A stretch of 64,000 nucleotides of DNA from JAJDTT01 sp022827025 (GTDB lineage: Bacteria > Acidobacteriota > UBA6911 > RPQK01 > JAJDTT01), in the NCBI GenBank assembly GCA_965203535.1, contig OZ241897.1, forward strand, positions 2,418,001 to 2,482,000. Direction: 5' to 3'. Shown one piece after another: positions 8,715-15,989 of this stretch (position 1 is the stretch's first letter; each line of letters starts with the position of its first letter). The position numbers were made by a program, and so were the translations under genes. The notes below the pieces were generated by a model. It was given only the letters and a program-made list of their open reading frames with translations, had not been told where the DNA came from and did not search any database.

Positions 8715-9002
8715 TCACGCCACGGTGCCGCGTCCGGTCCCGACGCAGTACTCCCGCAGGACGTCGAGGGTCCCCTCGATCCGGCCCATTCGGTCCCGCA
8801 GATCGCTGGTCTGCGACTCCACGCCGTCGATTCTCGCGGCCAAGTGAGACTCCAAACCATCAATTTTCCCAGTCAAGCGAGACTCCATCCGGTCCATCCG
8901 GGACTCCATATCCACGCGCTGGTTGCGAATCGTTCGCGCCGTGAAAAGGAACCCCAAAATCACGATGGCGGGCGTGATCCATTGGGCTAGTTCACTCAGC
9001 AT
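8715..9002 (-). CDS. Small TM/coiled-coil protein, paralogue 2
   Basis: 95 residues. An N-terminal transmembrane helix (ITPAIVILGFLFTARTI) is followed by a coiled coil of the type MDRMESRLTGKIDGLESHLA and the shared C-terminal block MGRIEGTLDVLREY. Residues 1-30 and the last 30 are nearly identical to the protein at 8000-8365, so this is a tandem duplicate with fewer middle repeats. The ATG at 9000-9002 follows GAGGAACCG, the same ribosome-binding site as in the paralogue. Cytoplasmic coiled coil and inner-membrane anchor are inferred from the charge distribution. Confidence 0.75.
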   Translation of the reverse strand: MLSELAQWITPAIVILGFLFTARTIRNQRVDMESRMDRMESRLTGKIDGLESHLAARIDGVESQTSDLRDRMGRIEGTLDVLREYCVGTGRGTVA

Positions 9003-9090
9003 CGGTTCCTCGTGCAGGAAGAACGGTCATTGTATTTCGCGCCGGGAACTTGGCCGGCGCCCTGCCGTTAAAACCTCCTTGCTCCCCGTC

Positions 9091-9178
9091 TCTCTATGAC
9101 TATAACGCTTCAGCCACAAAATCTGCGTAGTTGGTAGCCGAAAAAACGAACCAACCCGGAGGCTGCCCTTCTTGGCAC
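9091..9178 (-). promoter_or_regulatory. Conserved 5' element plus decayed terminator, copy 2
   Basis: Contains TCTATGACTATAACGCTTCA, then an AATCTGCG block, an A-run and CCCGGAGGCTG-CCCTT. The order and sequence match 11700-11787, where they are followed by an intact terminator and the end of a TonB receptor gene. Here the terminator stem is broken. The copy lies upstream of the gene at 8715-9002. Confidence 0.5.
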
Positions 9179-9254
9179 GTGCTCCAATCGGGGCCAGTCA
9201 CTTTTTTACCTCCTGGTATCATCCAATGTGCCCAACACGCAGAGGAGTGATGCC

Positions 9255-10478
9255 ATGCCATGCTATGTCATTTTGAAAGATGCCAATGCGGGACGGTGGC
9301 GAAACCGATTTGAGTATCGGCAGAGCTTCGGTGGAGTGCCGTCCCTCGGCGGAATGTCCTCGATCTCCGGGGACATCCCGCCCGAACCGGAAGTGAGCGT
9401 GGAAGACCTGGAGCCGCAAGACCTGCGGGACGCGGCGCGTGACCCGGGAATCCTGGATTTAGCCCGGACCATGCCGACACGATTGATTGCGCCGATGGCC
9501 TCCGACACAGTGGCGGCGAGCGGGCCGACCTGGGGGATCCAGGCCGTCGGAGCTGACAAGAGCCGGGTCGATGGGCGCGACGTTCCGGTCTGCGTTCTGG
9601 ACACCGGGATTGACGCCGATCATCCGGCCTTTGCGGGGGTGGACCTGGTGCAGCGGGACTTCACTGGGACGGGCAATGGAGATGTACAGGGCCACGGCAC
9701 CCATTGCGCGGGAACGGTATTCGGACGGGACGTGGTCGGCACGCGGATCGGCGTGGCACCGGGGGTGAACCGGGCGCTGATCGGCAAGGTGTTGAGCGAT
9801 AGAGGCAATGGCGAATCGGACATGCTGTTCAACGCAATTCTGTGGGCATCGTCCCTGAATGCAAAGGTTGTCTCCATGTCGCTCGGCTTCGATTTCCCGG
9901 GTTTGAGCAAGACGCTCACCAACCGGGGATATCCGGTGGATCTGGCCACCTCCATCGCGCTGGAGGGATACCGGGCCAATCTGCGCCTATTCGACAACCT
10001 GATGGACTTGCTTGCCAGCAGGGCGGCATTCAATGGCGGCATGGTCATCGTTGCGGCCTCGGGCAACGAGAGCAAGCGCCAGAAGAATCCGAAGTACGAG
10101 GTCGGCACGTCGGTGCCGGCGGCGGCCAGGGGCATTGTATCGGTGGGAGCGCTCGGGGAATCCGGCGACAGGTTGAAGGTGGCGGATTTTTCCAACACCA
10201 ACCCGATGCTGAGCGCCCCCGGAGTCGATGTGGTGTCGGCGAAGGCGGGAGGCGGACTGGTGGCGCTCCAAGGCACCTCCATGGCCTGTCCGCATGCGGC
10301 CGGTGTCGCCGCCCTGTGGTGGCAGCACCTGAAGGAGGACGCCGGCATTCCGGCAACCGCGAGCGCGGTGGTGAGTCGCATGCGCGCAACCTGCCGGACC
10401 GATGTATTCCGGGCCGGCGTTGACCTGCTGGACCGCGGCGATGGCTTGGTTCAGGCCCCTGCGGCAACCGGTCCCTGA
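9255..10478 (+). CDS. S8 family serine peptidase (subtilisin-like)
   Basis: 407 residues. Subtilase with a full catalytic triad: D116 in VLDTGID, H147 in GHGTHCAGT and S342 in QGTSMACPH, plus the oxyanion Asn N271 in ASGNE. Residues 1-90 form an N-terminal extension that probably serves as an inhibitory propeptide. No Sec signal is evident, so the site of action is unclear (cytoplasm, or non-classical export). The ATG at 9255 is chosen for GAGGAG seven bases upstream; an upstream in-frame start has no ribosome-binding site. It sits alone on the plus strand among minus-strand TM/coiled-coil genes. Substrate unknown. Confidence 0.88.
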   Translation: MPCYVILKDANAGRWRNRFEYRQSFGGVPSLGGMSSISGDIPPEPEVSVEDLEPQDLRDAARDPGILDLARTMPTRLIAPMASDTVAASGPTWGIQAVGADKSRVDGRDVPVCVLDTGIDADHPAFAGVDLVQRDFTGTGNGDVQGHGTHCAGTVFGRDVVGTRIGVAPGVNRALIGKVLSDRGNGESDMLFNAILWASSLNAKVVSMSLGFDFPGLSKTLTNRGYPVDLATSIALEGYRANLRLFDNLMDLLASRAAFNGGMVIVAASGNESKRQKNPKYEVGTSVPAAARGIVSVGALGESGDRLKVADFSNTNPMLSAPGVDVVSAKAGGGLVALQGTSMACPHAAGVAALWWQHLKEDAGIPATASAVVSRMRATCRTDVFRAGVDLLDRGDGLVQAPAATGP

Positions 10479-10688
10479 GCGTACACCCGTGTCAGGTCAT
10501 CGCGAGAAGGGGACGGGAGAAGGAGACGGTCACTTTCATTTCGCGGGCTTGTGATCCGTAACCGGTGCAACCCGCGACAACCGTTGCAAAGGCAGTCGAC
10601 CCGAACTGCATCCAGGCGGATGCATCCCCGGTCCCGGTGCTCACGAGATTTTTACTACGGACTGGTAAGGAGTGCCGAGTCTCCAGGA

Positions 10689-10874
10689 TCAGCGACGATC
10701 GGCAAGTAGAACAGCATCGATTCGCTGGTTCACGGCATCGATACGCTGGTTGACGGTGCCGATTTCAGCATCAATCTTGGCGCTCAGTTCGCGGCGGGTT
10801 CCGTCCACCATTTTCCAGACTCCAATCAGGACGCCTACGGCGGAAAGGATCGTGGCGATGACTTCCGGGCTCAT
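10689..10874 (-). CDS. Small TM/coiled-coil protein, paralogue 3
   Basis: 61 residues. An N-terminal membrane helix (VIATILSAVGVLIGVWKMV) is followed by a short coiled coil with the repeated unit VNQRIDA (twice in tandem). The N-terminus MSPEVIATIL resembles MSSELIGIIV of the protein at 11339-11536, so I place it in the same broad family, though the C-terminus differs. Immediately upstream (10889-10985) lies a fragment of a TonB receptor 3' end. The ribosome-binding site is weak (AAGAAA). Function unknown. Confidence 0.55.
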   Translation of the reverse strand: MSPEVIATILSAVGVLIGVWKMVDGTRRELSAKIDAEIGTVNQRIDAVNQRIDAVLLADRR

Positions 10875-10888
10875 GAGAATTTCTTCTG

Positions 10889-10985
10889 CGAATCCTGAAT
10901 CTGCCGCGCTGTCGCCCCCGAGGTCTCCCGGCCAACCCCACGACTGGCTTGGTTGACGTTTTGCGCATTGAAGACCACGTGGTTA
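10889..10985 (-). pseudogene. Decayed C-terminal fragment of a TonB-dependent receptor
   Basis: About 97 bases align with 11840-11940, the 3' end of the receptor gene at 11813, at roughly 85 percent identity by eye. In frame it still reads NHVVFNAQNVNQ, then GVGRETSGATARQIQ, against NHAVFNAPNGNH and GVGRVTSAATARQIQ in the intact gene. The final IGFRFSF beta-barrel signal is lost. It shows that a third receptor gene once stood here. Confidence 0.7.
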
Positions 10986-11064
10986 AACGAGAAGGCGACA
11001 GTCACGTTCTTATCCGTTCGCGTTGATTTACCGGTCTGTCAGCCCGGCATTCGGTAGATCGACG

Positions 11065-11247
11065 TCAACGAGGAGGGCCTGGATTGACTCCAATCCGAAT
11101 CCCCAGACTCCCCTTGATATGGCCCATATCGACCTCGACGTTACGGAGCCTTTCATCAATTTTTTGGATTCTGTGGTCAATACTACTGAGATACCATCCG
11201 CCCGCACCCAGCAAAAGTAGAAGTACAACCCGGAAGATCCAGTTCAT
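11065..11247 (-). CDS. Small one-TM protein
   Basis: 60 residues. A strongly hydrophobic N-terminal helix (IFRVVLLLLLGAGGWYL) is followed by a short amphipathic helix with alternating hydrophobic and charged residues (IDHRIQKIDERLRNVEVDMG), which could extend to a brief coiled coil. The ATG at 11245-11247 is preceded by GGGGAA. It lies 91 bases downstream of the gene at 11339-11536 in the same direction, so the two may be co-transcribed. No family recognised; grouped with the TM/coiled-coil set by architecture only. Confidence 0.5.
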   Translation of the reverse strand: MNWIFRVVLLLLLGAGGWYLSSIDHRIQKIDERLRNVEVDMGHIKGSLGIRIGVNPGPPR

Positions 11248-11338
11248 GTTCAATTCCCCATTGGTTTCCCGGTGAGAAGAAAAATCCATCTTCTCTGCGT
11301 CAGGATCCTTCAGAAGTTTAGAATTCACTGCTGTCCTG

Positions 11339-11536
11339 CTACTTCCCGTTTCGCAATATTGGAGCGGCGTTGGTGAATCCCTCGAAGAGCCCCTCCAATC
11401 GCGCCATTCGCTCGCGGAAGTCTGCGATGTCCTTACGAATATCGGAAATCTCACTCCGCATGGCGCGTTGACCGGGAACGAGGGCGCCACCGAGCGCGAT
11501 CGTCGCCACGATGATCCCGATGAGTTCCGAGCTCAT
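11339..11536 (-). CDS. Small TM/coiled-coil protein, paralogue 4
   Basis: 65 residues. MSSELIGIIVATIALGGALV is a membrane helix. The helix after it runs through RSEISDIRKDIADFRERM and ends in the block MARLEGLFEGF, which parallels MGRIEGTLDVL of paralogues 1 and 2. A strong ribosome-binding site (AGGAGGAAGG) precedes the ATG at 11534-11536. The upstream conserved element at 11700-11755 and the receptor terminator separate it from the TonB gene. Its first 11 codons also survive as the leader frame at 8355-8429. Small membrane-anchored coiled coils of this style are widespread hypotheticals in environmental bacteria; none I know has an assigned role. Confidence 0.65.
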   Translation of the reverse strand: MSSELIGIIVATIALGGALVPGQRAMRSEISDIRKDIADFRERMARLEGLFEGFTNAAPILRNGK

Positions 11537-11699
11537 GAATCCTTCCTCCTACGGTTCGCTCTCGGAGGGTCCAAGTGTCGACAGGCTATCACGTCCATGA
11601 CTGCCACGAATACGTGGTCGGTTTCGGTCTTCCGGCCTATCCTCGCAGGTTTCCGTGTCAGCTTGTCCGATTATGGCCATCGTCCCCCTCAGTTGATTC

Positions 11700-11755
11700 G
11701 GTCTCCTTATGACTGTAACGCTTCAGCCGTCGAATCCACGATGATTCCGGGCCAA
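11700..11755 (-). promoter_or_regulatory. Conserved 5' element of TM/coiled-coil genes, copy 3
   Basis: Reads CTTATGACTGTAACGCTTCA, then a GTCGAATCCACG block and GATTCCGGG on the plus strand, matching 8533-8583 and 9091-9150. It sits between the TonB-receptor terminator and the gene at 11339-11536, in the position expected for that gene's promoter region. Confidence 0.5.
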
Positions 11756-11787
11756 AAAAAAGGGCCAGCCCGGAGGCTGGCCCTTTT
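11754..11787 (-). terminator. Intrinsic terminator after the first TonB-receptor gene
   Basis: A perfect 9-bp stem (GGGCCAGCC/GGCTGGCCC) with a CGGA loop is flanked by eight A on the left and TTTT on the right. Read on the minus strand, the hairpin is followed by eight U, a strong factor-independent terminator for the receptor gene ending at 11813. It could also work in the other direction. Confidence 0.85.
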
Positions 11788-11812
11788 AGATCGCTAGATC
11801 TTGCTTGGATCG

Positions 11813-14800
11813 CTAGAACGAGAAGCGGAATCCAATCTGAATCTGCCGCGCCGTCGCCGCCGAGGTCACCCGGCCAACACCGCCACTGGCATGGTTGCCG
11901 TTGGGCGCATTGAAGACCGCGTGGTTGAAGGCGTTGAAGAAGTCCGCGCGCACGTCGAAGGTTCTGTCCTCTCCGAGGGCGAAGTTCTTGTGCAGCGAGA
12001 GATCCACAAGGGGAACTCCATCGTACCGCAACGGATAGGGGGCGCCGTTGCCCAGCGCTCGCCTGGCCGCCTCGTGGCAGAAGTTGGCGCCGCCGCAGAG
12101 CGACCGGTCCATGATCCGCTGACCCGGCACGTCCGGGTTCTCGATACCGGGGGCCGTGAAGGCGCTGGTGTCATACCAACGCTCCACCGTGGCGCCGCCG
12201 CCGAGACTCCCGTCCTTGATGCGGTCGGTGTACCGGCGTGAACGGCCTCCCTGGTTCCACAGATCCGTGCCGTAGAAAACCCGGAAGGGGGCGCCCGTGG
12301 TGAGGGTGGCGATGCCGGTGAGCTCCCAGCCGCCCAGCAGGGAATTGGTGACCCCGCCGGCGTTCTGGAAGAAGGGCAGCACCCAGATTGCGGACATGTA
12401 GTAGGTGCTGGAGCGGTCGTGCTGCATGGGCGCACGCAATGCGTGCCGCTCATAGTCGCGCGACCCGGACCAGTCTCCCCAGTTGCCGTTGTAGTTCATG
12501 GCCATGGCCTTGGACCAAGTGTAGCCCATGGAAAGGGCCAGACCGTCGCTGAAGCGCCGCTCCAACTTGGTCTGCAGGGAGTTGTAGTTCATGCTCCCGT
12601 GCGGCCGCAGCATCGTGTTGGGAATGACCTGGGGATAAGGCCGCCGGGCCAACTGACCATTCCATTCACGACCGACTTCACCACGCGTCTCGGCCGGAAT
12701 CCACTCGCGTGGCCCGGCAGTGATCGGGTCGCTGGTCAAGGTCGCGGTGCCGCCACCGATCAGAGGCACCACATACCCTTCCGGCATGGCGACGTTGAAG
12801 GGGCTGATCTCGCGGATGTGCCGTCCTTGGTTGCCGACGTAGCCGATCTCCCACTTGGTCCCCTGGAACAGCTCGTGCTGAATCATGAGATTGTAGGAAT
12901 AGACTTGGCCTTCCTGCCAATCCAATTCGGAGAAGTAGCAGGTGCGGTAGTTGCTGTTGACCCGAATGCCGTCCGCGTTGATAGCACCCGTATCGCGGGG
13001 CAGGTTGAGGCGGATGCCGCTGATGAGGGAGGGCACTGCCTCTCCTCGTACGGCCGGCAGGTTGATGACGCCCACGTTGGGACGCATGACCCGGGCACGG
13101 AGAATCCCGAACTCCTGGTCATAGGTCAGGCCCGCACCAGCGCGGAGCACCGTCCGGTTGGTCCCGAACATCCGCCAAGCCAGACCGAACCGAGGCGCGA
13201 AGTAGCGCCACTTGGCCTTGTAGCAACCCCGGTGAGGCAGGTTTTCGAAGGGTACGGCGATGCCGACCTCACCCTGCCATTGGGCGATGTCGAAATCCTT
13301 CGGCATCATCTCTACCGGATCGATCCGGCCGTTGGCCTTGGTGTAGTCGTAGCTACAGTAGTAGTAGTCCCTGGTGTACGACCCGTTGGGGTGTCCCTCA
13401 TAGTAGGGTGGCCGCGGCTGTTCCCAGCGAAGGCCGATATTCATGGTCAGGTTCGGACCCACTTTCCAGTCATCGTTGATAAACCAGTTGTAGTGGCTCT
13501 GATTGAAGTGGCCCGTGTTCTCGCCGATGCCCAGCACGTTGCCGAAAACCGACGAGGGTGTTCCCAACATGAAGTCGGCCCAGCCCTCGCCCTCGGTGAC
13601 ACCCGCGAAGCTTCCGTCCGGGTTGTACTGGAGCTGGCCCGTAGCAAAGCCGTTGAAGCTGTCGCCACCGGCCGCGTAGGCCGGAATCCAGTAGTAGTGG
13701 ACGTCCAAGTTCCGGACGTGCTCGACGCCGAACTTCAGGTAGTGGTCTCCCTTCCTCCAGGAGGCCGTGTACTTGAAGCCCAGGCCCCAGTCGGCCAGCG
13801 GCGATTCGGTGGTGCCGCGCCAACCGGTATAGCCGGAGGGGCTCATGCGGGGCATGTTGGCGCCGCCCCGGTTGCCGTTGGGCAGATACACTTCCCAGTT
13901 CTGGCCGTCGTCAAATCCCAGAACCCGAGGCCAGTTGGTGTCCTCGATGGGCCGTGAGATGAGCCACGTGAACTTCCAGATGGACTGCGTGTACTCGGTC
14001 ACCAGGTTGGAACCGATGGGGTTCACCCAACTGATGCCGATCTGGTAGCCGCGGGACCGATCCTGGAACTGGCGGTAGATGCCGTCCTGGGTGGCGCCCG
14101 GAACCCCCCAACTGCCGGTATGGCTGAAGGTGGGCGACCGCTGCCAACTGTAACGGCCGAAGATGTTGTCGTCGTTGGCGAACTGGTGGTCGACGCGGAA
14201 CGAGTACTTGTCGATCTTCGTATTGGTCGCCCGCGGATAGGCATAGTTGCTGGTGAGCTCGCCCGCCTGGTTGGGAGCCGGAGGGGGCATCAACTCCATC
14301 ATCTTCTTGTAAACGGCCCCCTGCATGCTGGCAGGGATCTGGTTGTTGGGGAAAGGAGCCCGCATGCCCGTTGCATCCTCCTGGCTTCCGGAGTAGTCGA
14401 ACGGATTGTAGAGCTGGTTGATGGGCCCCTTGGCGCCCGATCCCGAAAAATCGCCCGCGATGATGGCCGTGGAAGGCGCAGTGGCGAAGCCGGACACTTG
14501 CAGGTTGTCGACGAACTTCTCGTAATGGCCGTGGAAGAAGGTCTTGTCCTTGATGACCGGACCGCCGATGGAGCCGCCGCCGATGTGGTAGTCCACCGGA
14601 AGCTTCTGCAATCCGGAGCGGTTCTGGAAGAAGTTGGCCGCATCGAGCCCCTCATCCCGGAAGTAGTACCAGGCATGGCCGTGGAACTCGTTGCTCCCGC
14701 TCTTGGAGAGCATGGTGATGACCGCCCCGCCCACGCGGCCGTACTCGGCCGAGTAGTTGTTCGTAATCACCTTGAACTCCTGCACCGTCTCTGGTGTCGG

Positions 14801-15460
14801 CTGCACCGTGGGCCGCTGCGTGATGTAGCCCATGTTGTTGGAGCCGTCCAACTGGATCTGGTTGGAGTGCGAGTAGAGGCCGTTGAAGGTCGGGTAGCCG
14901 CCGCCGTAGGCGTACAGCGTAGAGTAGCCGATCTCCTGCCGCTCCTGCGTGCCGCCCGTGGTCAGGTAGGCCAGCTTCACCATGTCGCGGCCCGCCAGAG
15001 GAAGATCCAGGATCTTCTTCTCTTCGATGACCGCCGCCACTTCCGCGTTGTCGGTGTCGATGATGGTGGACTGTCCCGTGACCGTCACCTGCTCAGAGAT
15101 GTCACCGGGCTCCATGGTGAGGTCGACGCGAGATACGGTCTGGACCTCGAGACGGACACCCAGCGACCGCGCGACCTTGAAGCCGGGCAGCTCAGCCGAG
15201 ATGTCATAGAAACCGGGGATCAACTTGTCGATGACGTAGTCACCGCGGTCGTTGGTCACCGCCATGTGCGGGATGTTGGTGGCCGTGGCCGTGGCCGTAA
15301 CCTCCACCCCAGGCACCACTGCTCCGGTCTGGTCCCTGACGGTCCCCAGCAACCGGGAGAAGGTGGCAGCCTGTCCGTAGGCCAGCGGCGCTGCCAGCAC
15401 ATGCACGACGAGCACCAAAGCCGCCGTCGCCAGCCATAGAGACTTGTTCTTGTAGCTCAT
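11813..15460 (-). CDS. TonB-dependent receptor, Oar/CarboxypepD_reg type (copy 1)
   Basis: 1215 residues. Signal peptide ending near AYGQA (residue 30). Residues 32-120 are a carboxypeptidase-regulatory-like beta-sandwich (LLGTVRDQTGAVVPGVEVTA, NDRGDYVIDKLIPGFYDI). Residues 125-270 are the plug domain (QVTVTGQSTIIDT, NQIQLDGSNN). The rest is the outer-membrane beta-barrel, ending in the Phe-terminated export signal IGFRFSF. Such receptors import large or poorly diffusing nutrients using TonB-ExbBD energy; the substrate is unknown. AGGAGG precedes the ATG. It is a near-twin of the next gene, with equal length and differences clustered in barrel loops. An intrinsic terminator follows. No SusD-like partner is adjacent. 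Confidence 0.9.
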   Translation of the reverse strand: MSYKNKSLWLATAALVLVVHVLAAPLAYGQAATFSRLLGTVRDQTGAVVPGVEVTATATATNIPHMAVTNDRGDYVIDKLIPGFYDISAELPGFKVARSLGVRLEVQTVSRVDLTMEPGDISEQVTVTGQSTIIDTDNAEVAAVIEEKKILDLPLAGRDMVKLAYLTTGGTQERQEIGYSTLYAYGGGYPTFNGLYSHSNQIQLDGSNNMGYITQRPTVQPTPETVQEFKVITNNYSAEYGRVGGAVITMLSKSGSNEFHGHAWYYFRDEGLDAANFFQNRSGLQKLPVDYHIGGGSIGGPVIKDKTFFHGHYEKFVDNLQVSGFATAPSTAIIAGDFSGSGAKGPINQLYNPFDYSGSQEDATGMRAPFPNNQIPASMQGAVYKKMMELMPPPAPNQAGELTSNYAYPRATNTKIDKYSFRVDHQFANDDNIFGRYSWQRSPTFSHTGSWGVPGATQDGIYRQFQDRSRGYQIGISWVNPIGSNLVTEYTQSIWKFTWLISRPIEDTNWPRVLGFDDGQNWEVYLPNGNRGGANMPRMSPSGYTGWRGTTESPLADWGLGFKYTASWRKGDHYLKFGVEHVRNLDVHYYWIPAYAAGGDSFNGFATGQLQYNPDGSFAGVTEGEGWADFMLGTPSSVFGNVLGIGENTGHFNQSHYNWFINDDWKVGPNLTMNIGLRWEQPRPPYYEGHPNGSYTRDYYYCSYDYTKANGRIDPVEMMPKDFDIAQWQGEVGIAVPFENLPHRGCYKAKWRYFAPRFGLAWRMFGTNRTVLRAGAGLTYDQEFGILRARVMRPNVGVINLPAVRGEAVPSLISGIRLNLPRDTGAINADGIRVNSNYRTCYFSELDWQEGQVYSYNLMIQHELFQGTKWEIGYVGNQGRHIREISPFNVAMPEGYVVPLIGGGTATLTSDPITAGPREWIPAETRGEVGREWNGQLARRPYPQVIPNTMLRPHGSMNYNSLQTKLERRFSDGLALSMGYTWSKAMAMNYNGNWGDWSGSRDYERHALRAPMQHDRSSTYYMSAIWVLPFFQNAGGVTNSLLGGWELTGIATLTTGAPFRVFYGTDLWNQGGRSRRYTDRIKDGSLGGGATVERWYDTSAFTAPGIENPDVPGQRIMDRSLCGGANFCHEAARRALGNGAPYPLRYDGVPLVDLSLHKNFALGEDRTFDVRADFFNAFNHAVFNAPNGNHASGGVGRVTSAATARQIQIGFRFSF

Positions 15461-15959
15461 TACCCTCTTTCCTCCTCGAAGCTACTCACAGTTACGCGGT
15501 ACCAACCTCGCGGCAGTCCGCACACAACAAAAATTGGTTTACGCCTACACGTCCGGGCTCTTTTAGCCGATTCGTTTCGGCGCGTCAACAAAAAAATTCA
15601 CCCGCCCCGGAACCTGCTGTTCGTGGGTGCAGGCTGAATCCGCTCTGCGGACTCGCCACCAAACTAAGCAACTTGGGTGCCAAGAATTGAGCGGGAACAA
15701 ATAAAGTCTTTCTAATATTGAATTTATACGATTCAGACAATATTTCGCCCCTCCCCGATACTCCAACGATTTGAACTGTCGCAACGAATTCGGGCCAAAA
15801 AACTGAATCGTGATTTTTTGGACTTGGAAGGCCGAAAATTCCCGGGATGTTCGAATTGGCGGCGTATGAGGTTGACCGGATTGGCGCGCCGATGAACACG
15901 GGCGACCACCGGAAAGACACCAATAATCTAAGGGATGGTCGCAGGGAGGGAAGAGAAGA
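15461..15959. other. Intergenic stretch between the two receptor genes
   Basis: About 500 bases, more A/T-rich than the genes around it (notably 15690-15760). It should hold the promoter of the receptor gene that starts at 15460, but I cannot choose a convincing -35/-10 pair. No coding frame in it looks like a protein. Confidence 0.4.
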
Positions 15960-15989
15960 GGGGGGACAGGAAAGTCCCCCCTCCTGGCG
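15960..15989. repeat. Palindromic hairpin repeat directly after a stop codon
   Basis: GGGGGGAC and GTCCCCCC pair around AGGAAA, followed by TCCTGGCG. The 29 bases 15961-15989 are identical to 26471-26499. It touches the stop codon of the receptor gene at 15990 and may serve as its terminator. Confidence 0.8.
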
